Source: Chloroflexota bacterium (GTDB taxonomy: Bacteria > Chloroflexota > Anaerolineae > Anaerolineales > UBA11858). Taken from it: DNA of 13,773 nt. Made by a program: the position numbers and the translations under genes. Under the pieces are notes generated by a model. That model saw only the letters and a program-made list of their open reading frames with translations, was not told the DNA's origin and made no database searches. Shown in pieces: positions 1 to 6,587 of this stretch (the first letter of the stretch is position 1; each line of letters opens with the position of its first letter). The DNA lies in assembly GCA_003513015.1 (NCBI GenBank), contig DOTA01000219.1:1-13773 (forward strand). Reading direction: 5' to 3'.

Positions 1-162
1 AAAATTTGCCAAAATGGCTATCTGATCGATATGGCGGTGCATACTGATGGCACATCTTACACGTTCGTGGATGAAACTACCTGTTCGGGGGAATCAAAAG
101 GCCGGTTGTATGCAGTCGAAAAACACGGCTACACAGATCCCGTGCCAATCCCCTGGCCTTAA
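1..162 (+). CDS. C-terminal end of a probable surface protein with FnIII-like domain (partial)
   Basis: Frame 1 is open from the left window edge to a TAA at 160-162 and encodes 53 residues; the start lies outside the window. The sequence ends YAVEKHGYTDPVPIPWP and has the look of the last strands of a small beta-sandwich (fibronectin type III-like) domain of an extracellular protein: alternating hydrophobic residues, several Tyr, and two Cys (residues 3 and 28 of the fragment) that could pair outside the cell. A strong hairpin terminator follows within a few bases of the stop, which supports this being the true end of a gene. What lies upstream, and so the protein's job, cannot be seen. The fold assignment is a guess from pattern; that the frame is coding is more secure. 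Confidence 0.6.
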   Translation, partial: KICQNGYLIDMAVHTDGTSYTFVDETTCSGESKGRLYAVEKHGYTDPVPIPWP

Positions 163-165
163 CAC

Positions 166-217
166 AAACACGGTTCCTGGGAGCTGCAATCACCAAGAAC
201 CGTGTTTGCTGATTTTT
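166..217 (+). terminator. Rho-independent terminator after the partial + strand gene
   Basis: An 11-bp perfect stem, AAACACGGTTC (166-176) with GAACCGTGTTT (197-207), is followed by GCTGATTTTT. It starts 4 bases after the stop of the partial gene and ends 6 bases before the stop of the convergent iron-sulfur gene. The T-run lies on the + side; the other side has only TTTGTGTT, so it may stop - strand transcription more weakly. Confidence 0.8.
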
Positions 218-222
218 GATCA

Positions 223-1320
223 TTATAAAATTTCGGTCAAATCTATGCCGCGTGCCACAGCTCGATCCGCGAGCCAATCTTCATGCGTAGCAGGGATCGG
301 TAAAATCTCATTCTCCGGGCGACGCACAAGGGACAGTGCGCCATCGGGGCAAACGGGCACGCAAACCCCACAGCCAACACAGCGCACTTCACTGATTTGC
401 ACATAGGGGTCTTGGGGTTCCAGCGAAAGAGCATTGAACTGGCAATAGCTAATGCAGGTTTCACAACCCACACACACATCCGGATCAACCGCATTGACAA
501 AAGCGGAGCGGGCCACCACATTAGCAATGCCCATCTCGGCCATGCCGCGCAAAATACCGCAAGAACAGGTACAGCAGTTACAGATATAAGTATGGAAATG
601 GGAGTCGCTACCGATGCTGTTACTCACAGAATGAACGAGACCGGCATCAGCCGCGCGTTTTAGCGTTGTCAGGGCTTCATCTTTGGTCAGGGCTTTAATG
701 CCAGGTGCCTGATCAAAAACACCGGGGCGGTCATGCATAATCATGCAAACATCCAGGGGGTGCTCACAAGGATCGCCAATGAGGGCCTTCTGCATCCGAC
801 AAATACAATCGACCACCCCCCAGGCCTGGGCATTCTCAACAATCCCTGTGGCACTTTCAAAGGGCTGGATTTCCATATCGTTACGCACTGTCTGGTTCAC
901 GGGCACAACCCGATGAAAAGCCGGCCCCACGTTGAGCATTCTGCCAAAGGCCTGCTGGTAATAATCTTCAAAAAGGCGGGCAAACTCCGCATTGATGCGG
1001 GAGATCTGATATTCATAAATACCCACCACAAAAGGCATCAAGGCATATCCCAAACCTTGCTCGGCGCGTCCGGCCCGGATGAGTCGCTTGCGAGCCATCT
1101 CTTTGAGGATGGGTTTGATATCCCGCTCATCACGCTCCAATCGGGCCGCGATTTCCTTGGGGATTTCCAGAGTCAACCGCAAATTCGAGGCAAGTTGCGC
1201 TTCTTCGGGGGTGAATAGATATTCCAAAATGCGGAGTTCAGCCCCATTTTCCGTAGGCGGGAATCCATTGGGGAGTGCATCCAACCTCTGTGCTAGTTGC
1301 CGATAAAATTGGTCCATCAT
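223..1320 (-). CDS. Winged-helix plus 2[4Fe-4S] ferredoxin-domain protein
   Basis: Predicted cytoplasmic iron-sulfur protein of 365 residues. Residues ~23-98 look like a winged-helix domain (charged helices, then a wing-like GLGYAL). The middle holds two unusual Cys groups: CICR (172-174) with Cys185 and Cys192, and the dense CNCCTCSC run (247-254). The C-terminal part is a classic pair of ferredoxin motifs: CVGCETCISYC (283-293, followed by Gln instead of the usual Pro) and CVGCGVCVPVCP (314-325). Proteins of this layout are common in anaerobes and usually annotated only as 4Fe-4S binding protein; electron transfer or redox sensing is inference. Three ATGs lie in a row at the start; the Shine-Dalgarno GAGAGG at 1328-1333 is best spaced (7 nt) for the one at 1320. 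An upstream GTG (1356) and ATG (1350) stay in frame but have no such site. No membrane segment or signal peptide. It is the only gene of its unit, divergent from the lipoprotein gene. Confidence 0.85.
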   Translation of the reverse strand: MMDQFYRQLAQRLDALPNGFPPTENGAELRILEYLFTPEEAQLASNLRLTLEIPKEIAARLERDERDIKPILKEMARKRLIRAGRAEQGLGYALMPFVVGIYEYQISRINAEFARLFEDYYQQAFGRMLNVGPAFHRVVPVNQTVRNDMEIQPFESATGIVENAQAWGVVDCICRMQKALIGDPCEHPLDVCMIMHDRPGVFDQAPGIKALTKDEALTTLKRAADAGLVHSVSNSIGSDSHFHTYICNCCTCSCGILRGMAEMGIANVVARSAFVNAVDPDVCVGCETCISYCQFNALSLEPQDPYVQISEVRCVGCGVCVPVCPDGALSLVRRPENEILPIPATHEDWLADRAVARGIDLTEIL

Positions 1321-1372
1321 CATCCATCCTCTCAAATAATCCGGTTGCATGATCACCAGTAACGTGGCTCAT

Positions 1373-1381
1373 ATTCTATCA
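1373..1381 (-). promoter_or_regulatory. Probable extended -10 promoter of the iron-sulfur gene
   Basis: On the - strand the sequence reads TGATAGAAT: a -10 hexamer TAGAAT (1373-1378) preceded by a TGN element (1379-1381). The start of transcription would fall near 1366, giving a leader of about 45 nt. No good -35 box is seen, which is tolerable for extended -10 promoters. Assignment is by motif only. Confidence 0.4.
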
Positions 1382-1382
1382 G

Positions 1383-1397
1383 ATGTTGGGCAAACAT
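1383..1397. promoter_or_regulatory. Dyad between divergent promoters, possible operator
   Basis: ATGTTGGGCAAACAT has 5-bp perfect outer arms (ATGTT/AACAT) and sits between the two divergent extended -10 elements, where a regulator could act on both genes. It is short enough to be chance. No known regulator motif is recognised. Confidence 0.25.
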
Positions 1398-1400
1398 TTC

Positions 1401-1409
1401 TGCTATAAT
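1401..1409 (+). promoter_or_regulatory. Extended -10 promoter of the SH3b lipoprotein gene
   Basis: TGCTATAAT is a perfect -10 hexamer (1404-1409) with a TGN extension. Transcription would start near 1416, about 28 nt before the ATG at 1444. There is no convincing -35 box at 16-18 bp (GATGTT is the nearest), fitting an extended -10 promoter. Confidence 0.6.
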
Positions 1410-1443
1410 TTTAGCGTCTGGATAATCACTTTTGGAGGACATC

Positions 1444-3327
1444 ATGAAAACTAAACATGTTTCAAATTTGTTTTTGGTGACGATGCTATTGATCCTGGCT
1501 TCATTGTTGGCCAGTTGCAATGCAAAAAGCAGTGTTACAGGAAATGTTGCTTACTTACAGAAGATCGCCCTGCCACCGGATGCGGTTGTATCGGTGCAAT
1601 TGCAGGATATTTCGCTGGCAGATGCTCCTGCGGCGGTGATCGGCGAGCAGGTGATCACGAAACCCGGGCAGGTTCCAATTCCCTTTGAGGTGCCTTATAA
1701 ATATCGCGAGATCGACGATGCGCATACTTACGCCGTGCGAGCGCGTATCGAAGATAGTGCCGGTAAACTGTTGTTCACCAGTGATACGGCCACATTGGTG
1801 CTCACGCAAGGAAACCCGTCAGAAAATATTGAGCTTGTGGTGGTGCCGGTGAGCACTTCGATGCCTAGCAACCCCGCCAATTTGCTCGGGGAGCCGGATG
1901 GCATAGACACTTTCGACACCGATAACAACTGGTCTTTGTTTGACGCCAGGTGTTTCAAATCTGAAATCACAGGCGGAAAGTATGTGATGACTTCGAAGGG
2001 CATTCAGGGATCAGCCTGTTGGGAGGTCAGTTGGCCTTTAATTCAAGACTTTTATGTTGAAACAACCATCGAGATGCCCGCCGAGTGCAACCCTAAAGAC
2101 CGCTTTGGCCTGTTCTTCCGAGCGCCGGATACGAACCGGGGCTATCTCTACGGTTTGAGCTGCGAAGGCGAATATTCAATGACCCTGTGGGATGGCCTGG
2201 GAACCGCGGTGATTGTTGAAGCCGATACTAATCCTGCTATTGCTACCGGCGCGGGAATTTTGAACCGCATTGGCATTTTAGCCTCCGCCGATAATTATTA
2301 TCTGTATGTCAACGGGCAATATGTGGATCAGGGCAAAGACAGCACCTACATCAATCCCGGCAAGCTAGGTTTCTTTGTGCGAGCCGCCACCGATCAAGGT
2401 TTTACGGTGAATTTTGATGATCTGGCGGTCTGGTTGCTGGATGATGCCTACTACCCGCCCGAAGCGAATGATCCCAATTTGCCGGATGTGCCCGTGGATT
2501 CCCCGCCTTCGGATGTGCCCACGGTGACGGCAACGGTTAATGTAAATGTGCGCAGCGGGCCAGGCACAATGTACCCAATTTTTGGCACGGTAGAAAAAGG
2601 AACCACGGGCGAAGTGGTTGGCAGCAGCCCTGATGGTAAGTGGTGGGCCGTAAAAGTTCCCGCTTCGATTTCCGGCTCGGGGGTGGCCTGGGTGGCCAAA
2701 GATTATGCTAGCCTCAATAACCCCAAAAACGAAACCATTCCCACGGTTGATCCACCCCTGCTGCCGCCCCTGGCTGGTGTGCCTGCGCCTGCACCGGGCG
2801 ATCCCTGGCTCAGCATCACCGAAGTAGCCTCCGTGCGCAGCGGGCCGGGCATCCAATACCCGATTTATGGCGTAGCGCCGGTGGGTTCAAAGGCCAAGGT
2901 GGTCGGCAGCAGTGAAGATCGCCAATGGTGGGCGGTGGAACTTCCTCTTAGCATCGACTCAAATAGCCGCGGCTGGATCTTTAAAGATTTCGTTTATGCC
3001 CAAGGAACCGATAACGTGCCTACCATCGAAGCGCCGCGCGTACCCGAGAATATATTACCGACTCCGCCGCAATCCGGAGCGGCCGCAGCCTTAGCGCTCG
3101 AACCGATGAATGTGCGCGGCGGTCCCAGCAATAAGTACACCAGTTTCGGTCAAATTCCAATTGGGGCGGTGATGGCCGTTGTCGGTAAAAGCGCCGATGG
3201 TGAATATTGGGTGGTGAAAATCCCTAAATCGATTTCCCCCAATGAACAGGGTTGGGTCGCGGCACGCTATTGTCAGGCCAGCAACATAAATCAGGTTCCA
3301 GTTGTTCCTCCTCCGCCTGAACCCTAA
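1444..3327 (+). CDS. Lipoprotein: YbaY/YscW-like domain, LamG-like domain, three SH3b domains
   Basis: Envelope lipoprotein of 627 residues. The start is the ATG at 1444, 5 nt after GGAGG (1434-1438); a TTG at 1432 lies within that ribosome-binding region and is rejected. A lipoprotein signal ends in the lipobox LLASC with Cys25. Residues ~30-137 match the YbaY/YscW small lipoprotein domain (ALPPDAVVSVQLQDIS, then PIPFEVPY and ARIEDSAGKLLF are typical). Residues ~150-332 look like a concanavalin/LamG-type beta-sandwich (FDTDNNW at its start, GILNRIGI and YLYVNGQYV later). Three bacterial SH3 repeats follow, each opening with NVRSGPG-type motifs at 367-373, 463-469 and 556-562, joined by Pro-rich linkers; the tail is PPPPEP. 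SH3b domains usually bind cell wall or surface ligands, so attachment or matrix sensing at the cell surface is inferred. Single-gene unit between its own promoter and terminator. Confidence 0.9.
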   Translation: MKTKHVSNLFLVTMLLILASLLASCNAKSSVTGNVAYLQKIALPPDAVVSVQLQDISLADAPAAVIGEQVITKPGQVPIPFEVPYKYREIDDAHTYAVRARIEDSAGKLLFTSDTATLVLTQGNPSENIELVVVPVSTSMPSNPANLLGEPDGIDTFDTDNNWSLFDARCFKSEITGGKYVMTSKGIQGSACWEVSWPLIQDFYVETTIEMPAECNPKDRFGLFFRAPDTNRGYLYGLSCEGEYSMTLWDGLGTAVIVEADTNPAIATGAGILNRIGILASADNYYLYVNGQYVDQGKDSTYINPGKLGFFVRAATDQGFTVNFDDLAVWLLDDAYYPPEANDPNLPDVPVDSPPSDVPTVTATVNVNVRSGPGTMYPIFGTVEKGTTGEVVGSSPDGKWWAVKVPASISGSGVAWVAKDYASLNNPKNETIPTVDPPLLPPLAGVPAPAPGDPWLSITEVASVRSGPGIQYPIYGVAPVGSKAKVVGSSEDRQWWAVELPLSIDSNSRGWIFKDFVYAQGTDNVPTIEAPRVPENILPTPPQSGAAAALALEPMNVRGGPSNKYTSFGQIPIGAVMAVVGKSADGEYWVVKIPKSISPNEQGWVAARYCQASNINQVPVVPPPPEP

Positions 3328-3353
3328 AATTCACTCCCGTTCCTAACGGCAAC

Positions 3354-3394
3354 AAAAAACTCCCTAGGCAAGGAATAAGCCTCGGGAGTTTTTT
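3354..3394. terminator. Bidirectional terminator between convergent genes
   Basis: AAAAAACTCCC (3354-3364) pairs with GGGAGTTTTTT (3384-3394). After one T/C mismatch, AGGC (3366-3369) pairs with GCCT (3379-3382), closing a 9-nt loop. The A-run on one side and T-run on the other make it work on both strands: for the lipoprotein gene ending at 3327 (+) and the secreted-protein gene ending at 3422 (-). Confidence 0.9.
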
Positions 3395-3421
3395 ATCATT
3401 AATTTGTTAGCCGATAGGCTG

Positions 3422-4024
3422 CTACGGGCATTTGAACTTAAACACCTTATTGGCATAGGCGTAAAAAGTTCCTGTGAAAGAACCGCCACAACCATAAACG
3501 GTATAGTTATAATCCCCTTTGGAGATTGTATAAGTCTTATCCTGGTCTTTGTTGAAAGTAAAGACGTAAGTAGCTGGGCCAGTAAGAACCACTTTCATGT
3601 AACGATCTGTCGCATTTTCCAGTGTAACCTTGACAAGTTTGATGATTTTGCCACCATCAATAACTTTTGGAGGTGTTGGGCCGTTGTATGCAACCGTGCC
3701 ACAAGCTGGAACAACCAATTTCACTTGTTTGGTAAGATCAAGAGTCTTATTGACATACATGCCACATGAGTAGAAACTCATGCGATATTCGCCACGGACA
3801 GGCGTAAAATATTTGGCTTCGCCGGGCTTTAATAGGAAATAGTAAAATTGATCATTTCCATACAAGCGCAAGGAGGCGAGTTTATCGGATTTGTTCACAA
3901 AAGTAAACCCGACCAAATCTGGCTGCCCAGCCTGGGCTACTTGTTGCGGAATGGCAAAGACAGCCAACATCATTGAAGCCAGCAGTAAAAATGAAACAAT
4001 TTTGTTTAGTTGTAATTTGGTCAT
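3422..4024 (-). CDS. Secreted protein with two tandem copies of a Cys-containing beta domain
   Basis: Function unknown. The 200-residue product starts with a clear Sec signal peptide (Lys-rich start, hydrophobic core 9-25, cleavage predicted after VAQA at residue 32). The mature part is two related halves, about 34-107 and 123-200. Each has the pattern hydrophobic strand, N-K/A-S/T, L-x-G, Y-x-F, K-x-[FY]-T, a [RK]G[ED]Y turn, a YxCG motif, and one more Cys near the end (PACG; FKCP). This gives two Cys per repeat, which could form one disulfide in each domain. No membrane anchor or wall-sorting motif is seen, so it is probably released or held by other surface proteins. The start ATG has AGGAG 6-7 nt upstream and follows a good promoter and a hairpin-bearing leader. 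Single-gene unit; the two-domain duplication is seen directly, the beta fold is inferred. Confidence 0.85.
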   Translation of the reverse strand: MTKLQLNKIVSFLLLASMMLAVFAIPQQVAQAGQPDLVGFTFVNKSDKLASLRLYGNDQFYYFLLKPGEAKYFTPVRGEYRMSFYSCGMYVNKTLDLTKQVKLVVPACGTVAYNGPTPPKVIDGGKIIKLVKVTLENATDRYMKVVLTGPATYVFTFNKDQDKTYTISKGDYNYTVYGCGGSFTGTFYAYANKVFKFKCP

Positions 4025-4046
4025 ACCAATCTCCTTTTGTTTTTAC

Positions 4047-4066
4047 CTATCATTAACTCATGATAG
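4047..4066 (-). promoter_or_regulatory. Hairpin in the 5' leader of the secreted-protein gene
   Basis: Perfect 7-bp inverted repeat CTATCAT/ATGATAG around a 6-nt loop, lying about 22 nt before the ATG and just upstream of the Shine-Dalgarno. In a ~100-nt leader it might stabilise the mRNA or affect translation. It has no T-run, so it is not a terminator. Confidence 0.35.
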
Positions 4067-4130
4067 TTGAACACAGATACAAAGATTTGAAACGCATTTC
4101 AGAAAAAGGGATTTCCGAACCTTGAGACAT

Positions 4131-4159
4131 ATAGTATAGCAGGCTAGAAACTCTGTCAA
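4131..4159 (-). promoter_or_regulatory. Sigma-70-type promoter of the secreted-protein gene
   Basis: On the - strand there is a perfect -35 TTGACA (4154-4159). The -10 can be read as TATACT with a TGC extension (4133-4138, 15-bp spacer) or as TACTAT (4131-4136, 17-bp spacer). Transcription would start near 4124-4126, giving a leader of about 100 nt. It lies just past the murE stop codon, so the downstream gene need not depend on murE read-through. Confidence 0.65.
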
Positions 4160-4177
4160 GGAGCAAAAGGCGTTATT

Positions 4178-5728
4178 TTATCGCTCTTGGGTTGGCAAAT
4201 AAGGCATTAGCGGACCTTCTATTCCCAGATATTCCGAGAGGGCCGCGCGCAACGCAGTACAATCATCCCAGGGATATTCCGTCTCGCCAAAACACATGGA
4301 TTGCTCGTGGCCTTTGCCGCAAGACATCACAATATCTCCTGAGCGGGCTAATTTGAGCGCTAAACGTAGGGCATCACCGCGGTCTGGCACGCGCCAAAAT
4401 GATTCACCTTCGCGTGCACCTTTTACGATGGCTCCCGCGGCCATTTCAGCCAAGATTTGATCCAGAGATTCCGTGCGTGGGTCTTCAGCAGTCAGCACAG
4501 TGAGATCAGCCCACTCAGCCGCAACTTCAGACATCATGCGGCGCTTCTGTCGATCACGCAAACCCGCTGAGCCAAACACCACAATCACGCGCCCAGTTAT
4601 CATCGACCTGGCAGCTTGTAGAGCATTCAACAAGGCATTCGGCGTGTGGGCAAAATCTACAATTGCGGTGAAATCCTGTCCAAGATCAATACGTTCCATC
4701 CGTCCCGGGATACCCGAAAGGGCTGTAATTCCATTTGCGGCAATTTGGGGATTAATCCCCAATCCCCGGATTGCCGCAGTCAAGGCAGCCAAACAATTGG
4801 AAACATTGAAGGCTCCCACAAGTTGGCTGCTCACATCCACCTGAAAATCGCTTCCCACTGTGATGAAATGGATTCCCGATGGGTTGAAATGAATAACTTT
4901 CGCGTGAATATCAGCATCCGGGGTGAGGCCATAACAAACCTGAGCCGCCGGTGTAAATTCTTGTAGATATCCATATGACCAATCATCCCGGTTGAGCACG
5001 CTCAAACGCGGATTGCCCTGCGGCTTGGGCAGAGTTTCCGCCAAGCTGCTGAATAGGCGCGCTTTTGCGGCTCGATAGCGCTCTAGGCTACCGCCATGAT
5101 CATTGAGATGCTCGTGTGTGATATTCGTGACAACCGCGATATCAAATTCGCAGCCATCCACGCGTTTCTGCTCCAGACCATGAGATGTGGTTTCCAAGAC
5201 CACATGGGTCAAACCCGCCTCGACCATCAAAGCGAGGTAGCGCTGCACATCGGGAGCATCCGGAGTAGTAACATGAAAACCAGTATCCATTACCTGATCA
5301 CCGATAACGGCATTGACCGTTGAAATCATGCCAACTCGAAGGTCCGCGGCTTTTAAGATGTGATACAGCAAATTGGAAGTTGTGGTTTTCCCATCCGTTC
5401 CCGTGACACCAATAACGGTAAGTTGGCGAGCCGGAAAATCATAAAATGCCGCCGAAATATAAGATAATGCAGCACGGCTATCTGTAACCTGTACATAGGG
5501 TACGGATAAATTTTCAAATTCTGCAGAACCCACAATGGCAGCCGCACCAGCCTCAATGGCCTTGGGGACAAATTCATGCCCATCAAGGCTTAATCCTTCA
5601 AGTGCCACAAATATATCCCCGGGCTTGACTTTACGAGAGTCAAGCGCGATACCCCAGATAGGAACATCAATCCCAGAAGTTGTTACCAGCCCCGGTAACT
5701 GGGCAACAAGTTCAAATAGTGGTTTCAT
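4178..5728 (-). CDS. murE: UDP-MurNAc-tripeptide synthetase (Mur ligase, third amino acid)
   Basis: Cytoplasmic ATP-dependent ligase that adds the third, usually diamino, residue to UDP-MurNAc-L-Ala-D-Glu in peptidoglycan synthesis. At 516 residues it is full length and has all three Mur ligase domains. The N-terminal domain has the ALDSRKVKPGDIFVAL motif (28-43). The central domain has the ATP loop GTDGKTT (110-116), TTPDAPD (154-160), TSHGL (181-185), HEH (205-207) and the lysine expected to be carbamylated in YRAAKARLF (Lys222). The C-terminal domain has DFAHTPNAL (358-366), FGSAGLRDRQKR (385-396) and GKGHEQ (471-476). The residues deciding the diamino acid read EDPR (415-418) rather than the DNPR typical of meso-diaminopimelate enzymes, so the exact substrate is open. 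No clear Shine-Dalgarno precedes the ATG. The gene lies about 30 nt past the hairpin that ends the ATP synthase cluster; no convincing own promoter was found. Confidence 0.93.
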   Translation of the reverse strand: MKPLFELVAQLPGLVTTSGIDVPIWGIALDSRKVKPGDIFVALEGLSLDGHEFVPKAIEAGAAAIVGSAEFENLSVPYVQVTDSRAALSYISAAFYDFPARQLTVIGVTGTDGKTTTSNLLYHILKAADLRVGMISTVNAVIGDQVMDTGFHVTTPDAPDVQRYLALMVEAGLTHVVLETTSHGLEQKRVDGCEFDIAVVTNITHEHLNDHGGSLERYRAAKARLFSSLAETLPKPQGNPRLSVLNRDDWSYGYLQEFTPAAQVCYGLTPDADIHAKVIHFNPSGIHFITVGSDFQVDVSSQLVGAFNVSNCLAALTAAIRGLGINPQIAANGITALSGIPGRMERIDLGQDFTAIVDFAHTPNALLNALQAARSMITGRVIVVFGSAGLRDRQKRRMMSEVAAEWADLTVLTAEDPRTESLDQILAEMAAGAIVKGAREGESFWRVPDRGDALRLALKLARSGDIVMSCGKGHEQSMCFGETEYPWDDCTALRAALSEYLGIEGPLMPYLPTQER

Positions 5729-5759
5729 TGTAGATCGTCAATCATTTTGATTTCAAGGA

Positions 5760-5797
5760 AAAGACGCCCAGAGTGAATCGCTCCGGGCGTCTTTGTT
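5760..5797 (-). terminator. Hairpin terminator at the end of the ATP synthase Fo cluster
   Basis: AAAGACGCCC (5760-5769) and GGGCGTCTTT (5785-5794) form a perfect 10-bp stem, with possible further GAG/CTC pairing inside. Read on the - strand it lies 39 nt after the atpFH stop and ends in GGGCGTCTTTTCC, so it should stop or attenuate transcription into murE. Confidence 0.75.
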
Positions 5798-5832
5798 TTC
5801 AGTATTTTATTGCCTATGGTATGGTAAGGCAC

Positions 5833-6570
5833 TTACACCAATTTCTGGCGTAATCCTTCCATCTGACCCGCAACGGAATTATCCAGCACTTTGTCGCCCA
5901 CTCGGATCACTAGCCCGCCCAAAATGGAGGGGTCAACCCGGAAAGCTACAGTCGCTTGATCGCCAATTTTCGAGAGAACGTCCTTTTTGACAGTATTCTG
6001 TTCAGCTTCGGTGAGCGGCAGCGCACTGGTGATCTCGGCAGATGAACCTGCAAGAGCAGTTCCTTCGAGAACCACCACTTTGCCCGCTTTTACGCCCGAG
6101 AAAAATTCATCGAGCAAAGCATGCTGGCGTTTTTCATCCAAAGCTTCGCCAACCAGCTTTTGGGTGGCGGCCATTGCTAAAGCAGCGATTTGGCCTCGCA
6201 CATCTGCTAACATACGGTCACGTTCTACAGCGGCTTCAGCCAGAGCCACATCTTTGGCTTTAGCGGCTTCGGCTTCCATTTCGGCTCGAACTTCACGTCC
6301 GGCAGCCTCAGCGCGTTCAGTGGCATCACGAACAACATTGCTAGCTTTTGTTTGGGCATCGGCCAAAACTTTTTCGGCTTCGCGCTCTGCATTGGCACGC
6401 GCTTCTGCTGCGACCTGCGCATCTTCCAGACCTTGTGCAATCTTGGTTTTGCGCTGCTCTAGCATATTTACCAATGGTTTATAGGCAAAAGCATAGAGCA
6501 AAATAGCCAAAATTGAAAAATTGAATACCTGAAACAAGAAAAATCCCAGGTTAATGCCAAGGGCTTCCAT
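5833..6570 (-). CDS. atpFH: ATP synthase fused subunit b - delta C-terminal domain
   Basis: Peripheral stalk of the F-type ATP synthase in one chain of 245 residues. Residues 1-160 are a normal b subunit: one membrane helix (8-28), the AYKPLVNMLEQRKTKI junction, then a long Ala/Glu/Lys/Arg-rich coiled coil (about 35-125) and a b C-terminal region. From about 165 it continues as the C-terminal domain of delta: ITSALPLTEAEQ (180-191), VDPSILGGLVIRVGDKVLD (212-230), then NSVAGQMEGLRQKL. The alpha-helical N-terminal domain of delta, about 105 residues that bind the tips of the alpha subunits, is absent. Actinobacterial b-delta fusions are known, but these carry a full delta. The ATG has AAGGAG 6-7 nt upstream, 17 nt after atpE. 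It is the last gene before the terminator; alpha would normally follow but does not. Confidence 0.9.
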   Translation of the reverse strand: MEALGINLGFFLFQVFNFSILAILLYAFAYKPLVNMLEQRKTKIAQGLEDAQVAAEARANAEREAEKVLADAQTKASNVVRDATERAEAAGREVRAEMEAEAAKAKDVALAEAAVERDRMLADVRGQIAALAMAATQKLVGEALDEKRQHALLDEFFSGVKAGKVVVLEGTALAGSSAEITSALPLTEAEQNTVKKDVLSKIGDQATVAFRVDPSILGGLVIRVGDKVLDNSVAGQMEGLRQKLV

Positions 6571-6587
6571 ACCTGACTCCTTTTCGT

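Noticed and set aside
1412..1417. Possible regulatory use of the TTTAGCG motif near the lipoprotein transcript start
   Set aside because: A single short word with no partner or known binding protein; not enough to report.
1432..1443. TTG start adding four residues to the SH3b lipoprotein
   Set aside because: The TTG lies within the Shine-Dalgarno region of the ATG at 1444, and a lipoprotein signal normally starts with Lys-rich residues as it does from that ATG.
2365..2856. 163-codon - strand open frame opposite the SH3b gene
   Set aside because: Arg/His/Gly-rich shadow of the repeat-bearing + strand gene; no ribosome-binding site or recognisable domain.
2520..3290. SH3b region as a DNA tandem repeat or mobile element
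   Set aside because: The three copies are similar in protein motifs but diverged in DNA and linker length, so it is old domain duplication within a gene.
5723..5757. TTGAAA-18 bp-TACAAT on the - strand as a murE promoter
   Set aside because: The -10 box overlaps the murE ATG, so transcription would start inside the gene, and no later start codon keeps the conserved N-terminus of MurE.
5987..6484. 165-codon + strand open frame opposite atpFH
   Set aside because: Ser/Ala-rich translation of the strand opposite a compositionally biased coiled-coil gene; no start signal and no domain. The same applies to the other long antisense frames over nuo and atp genes.
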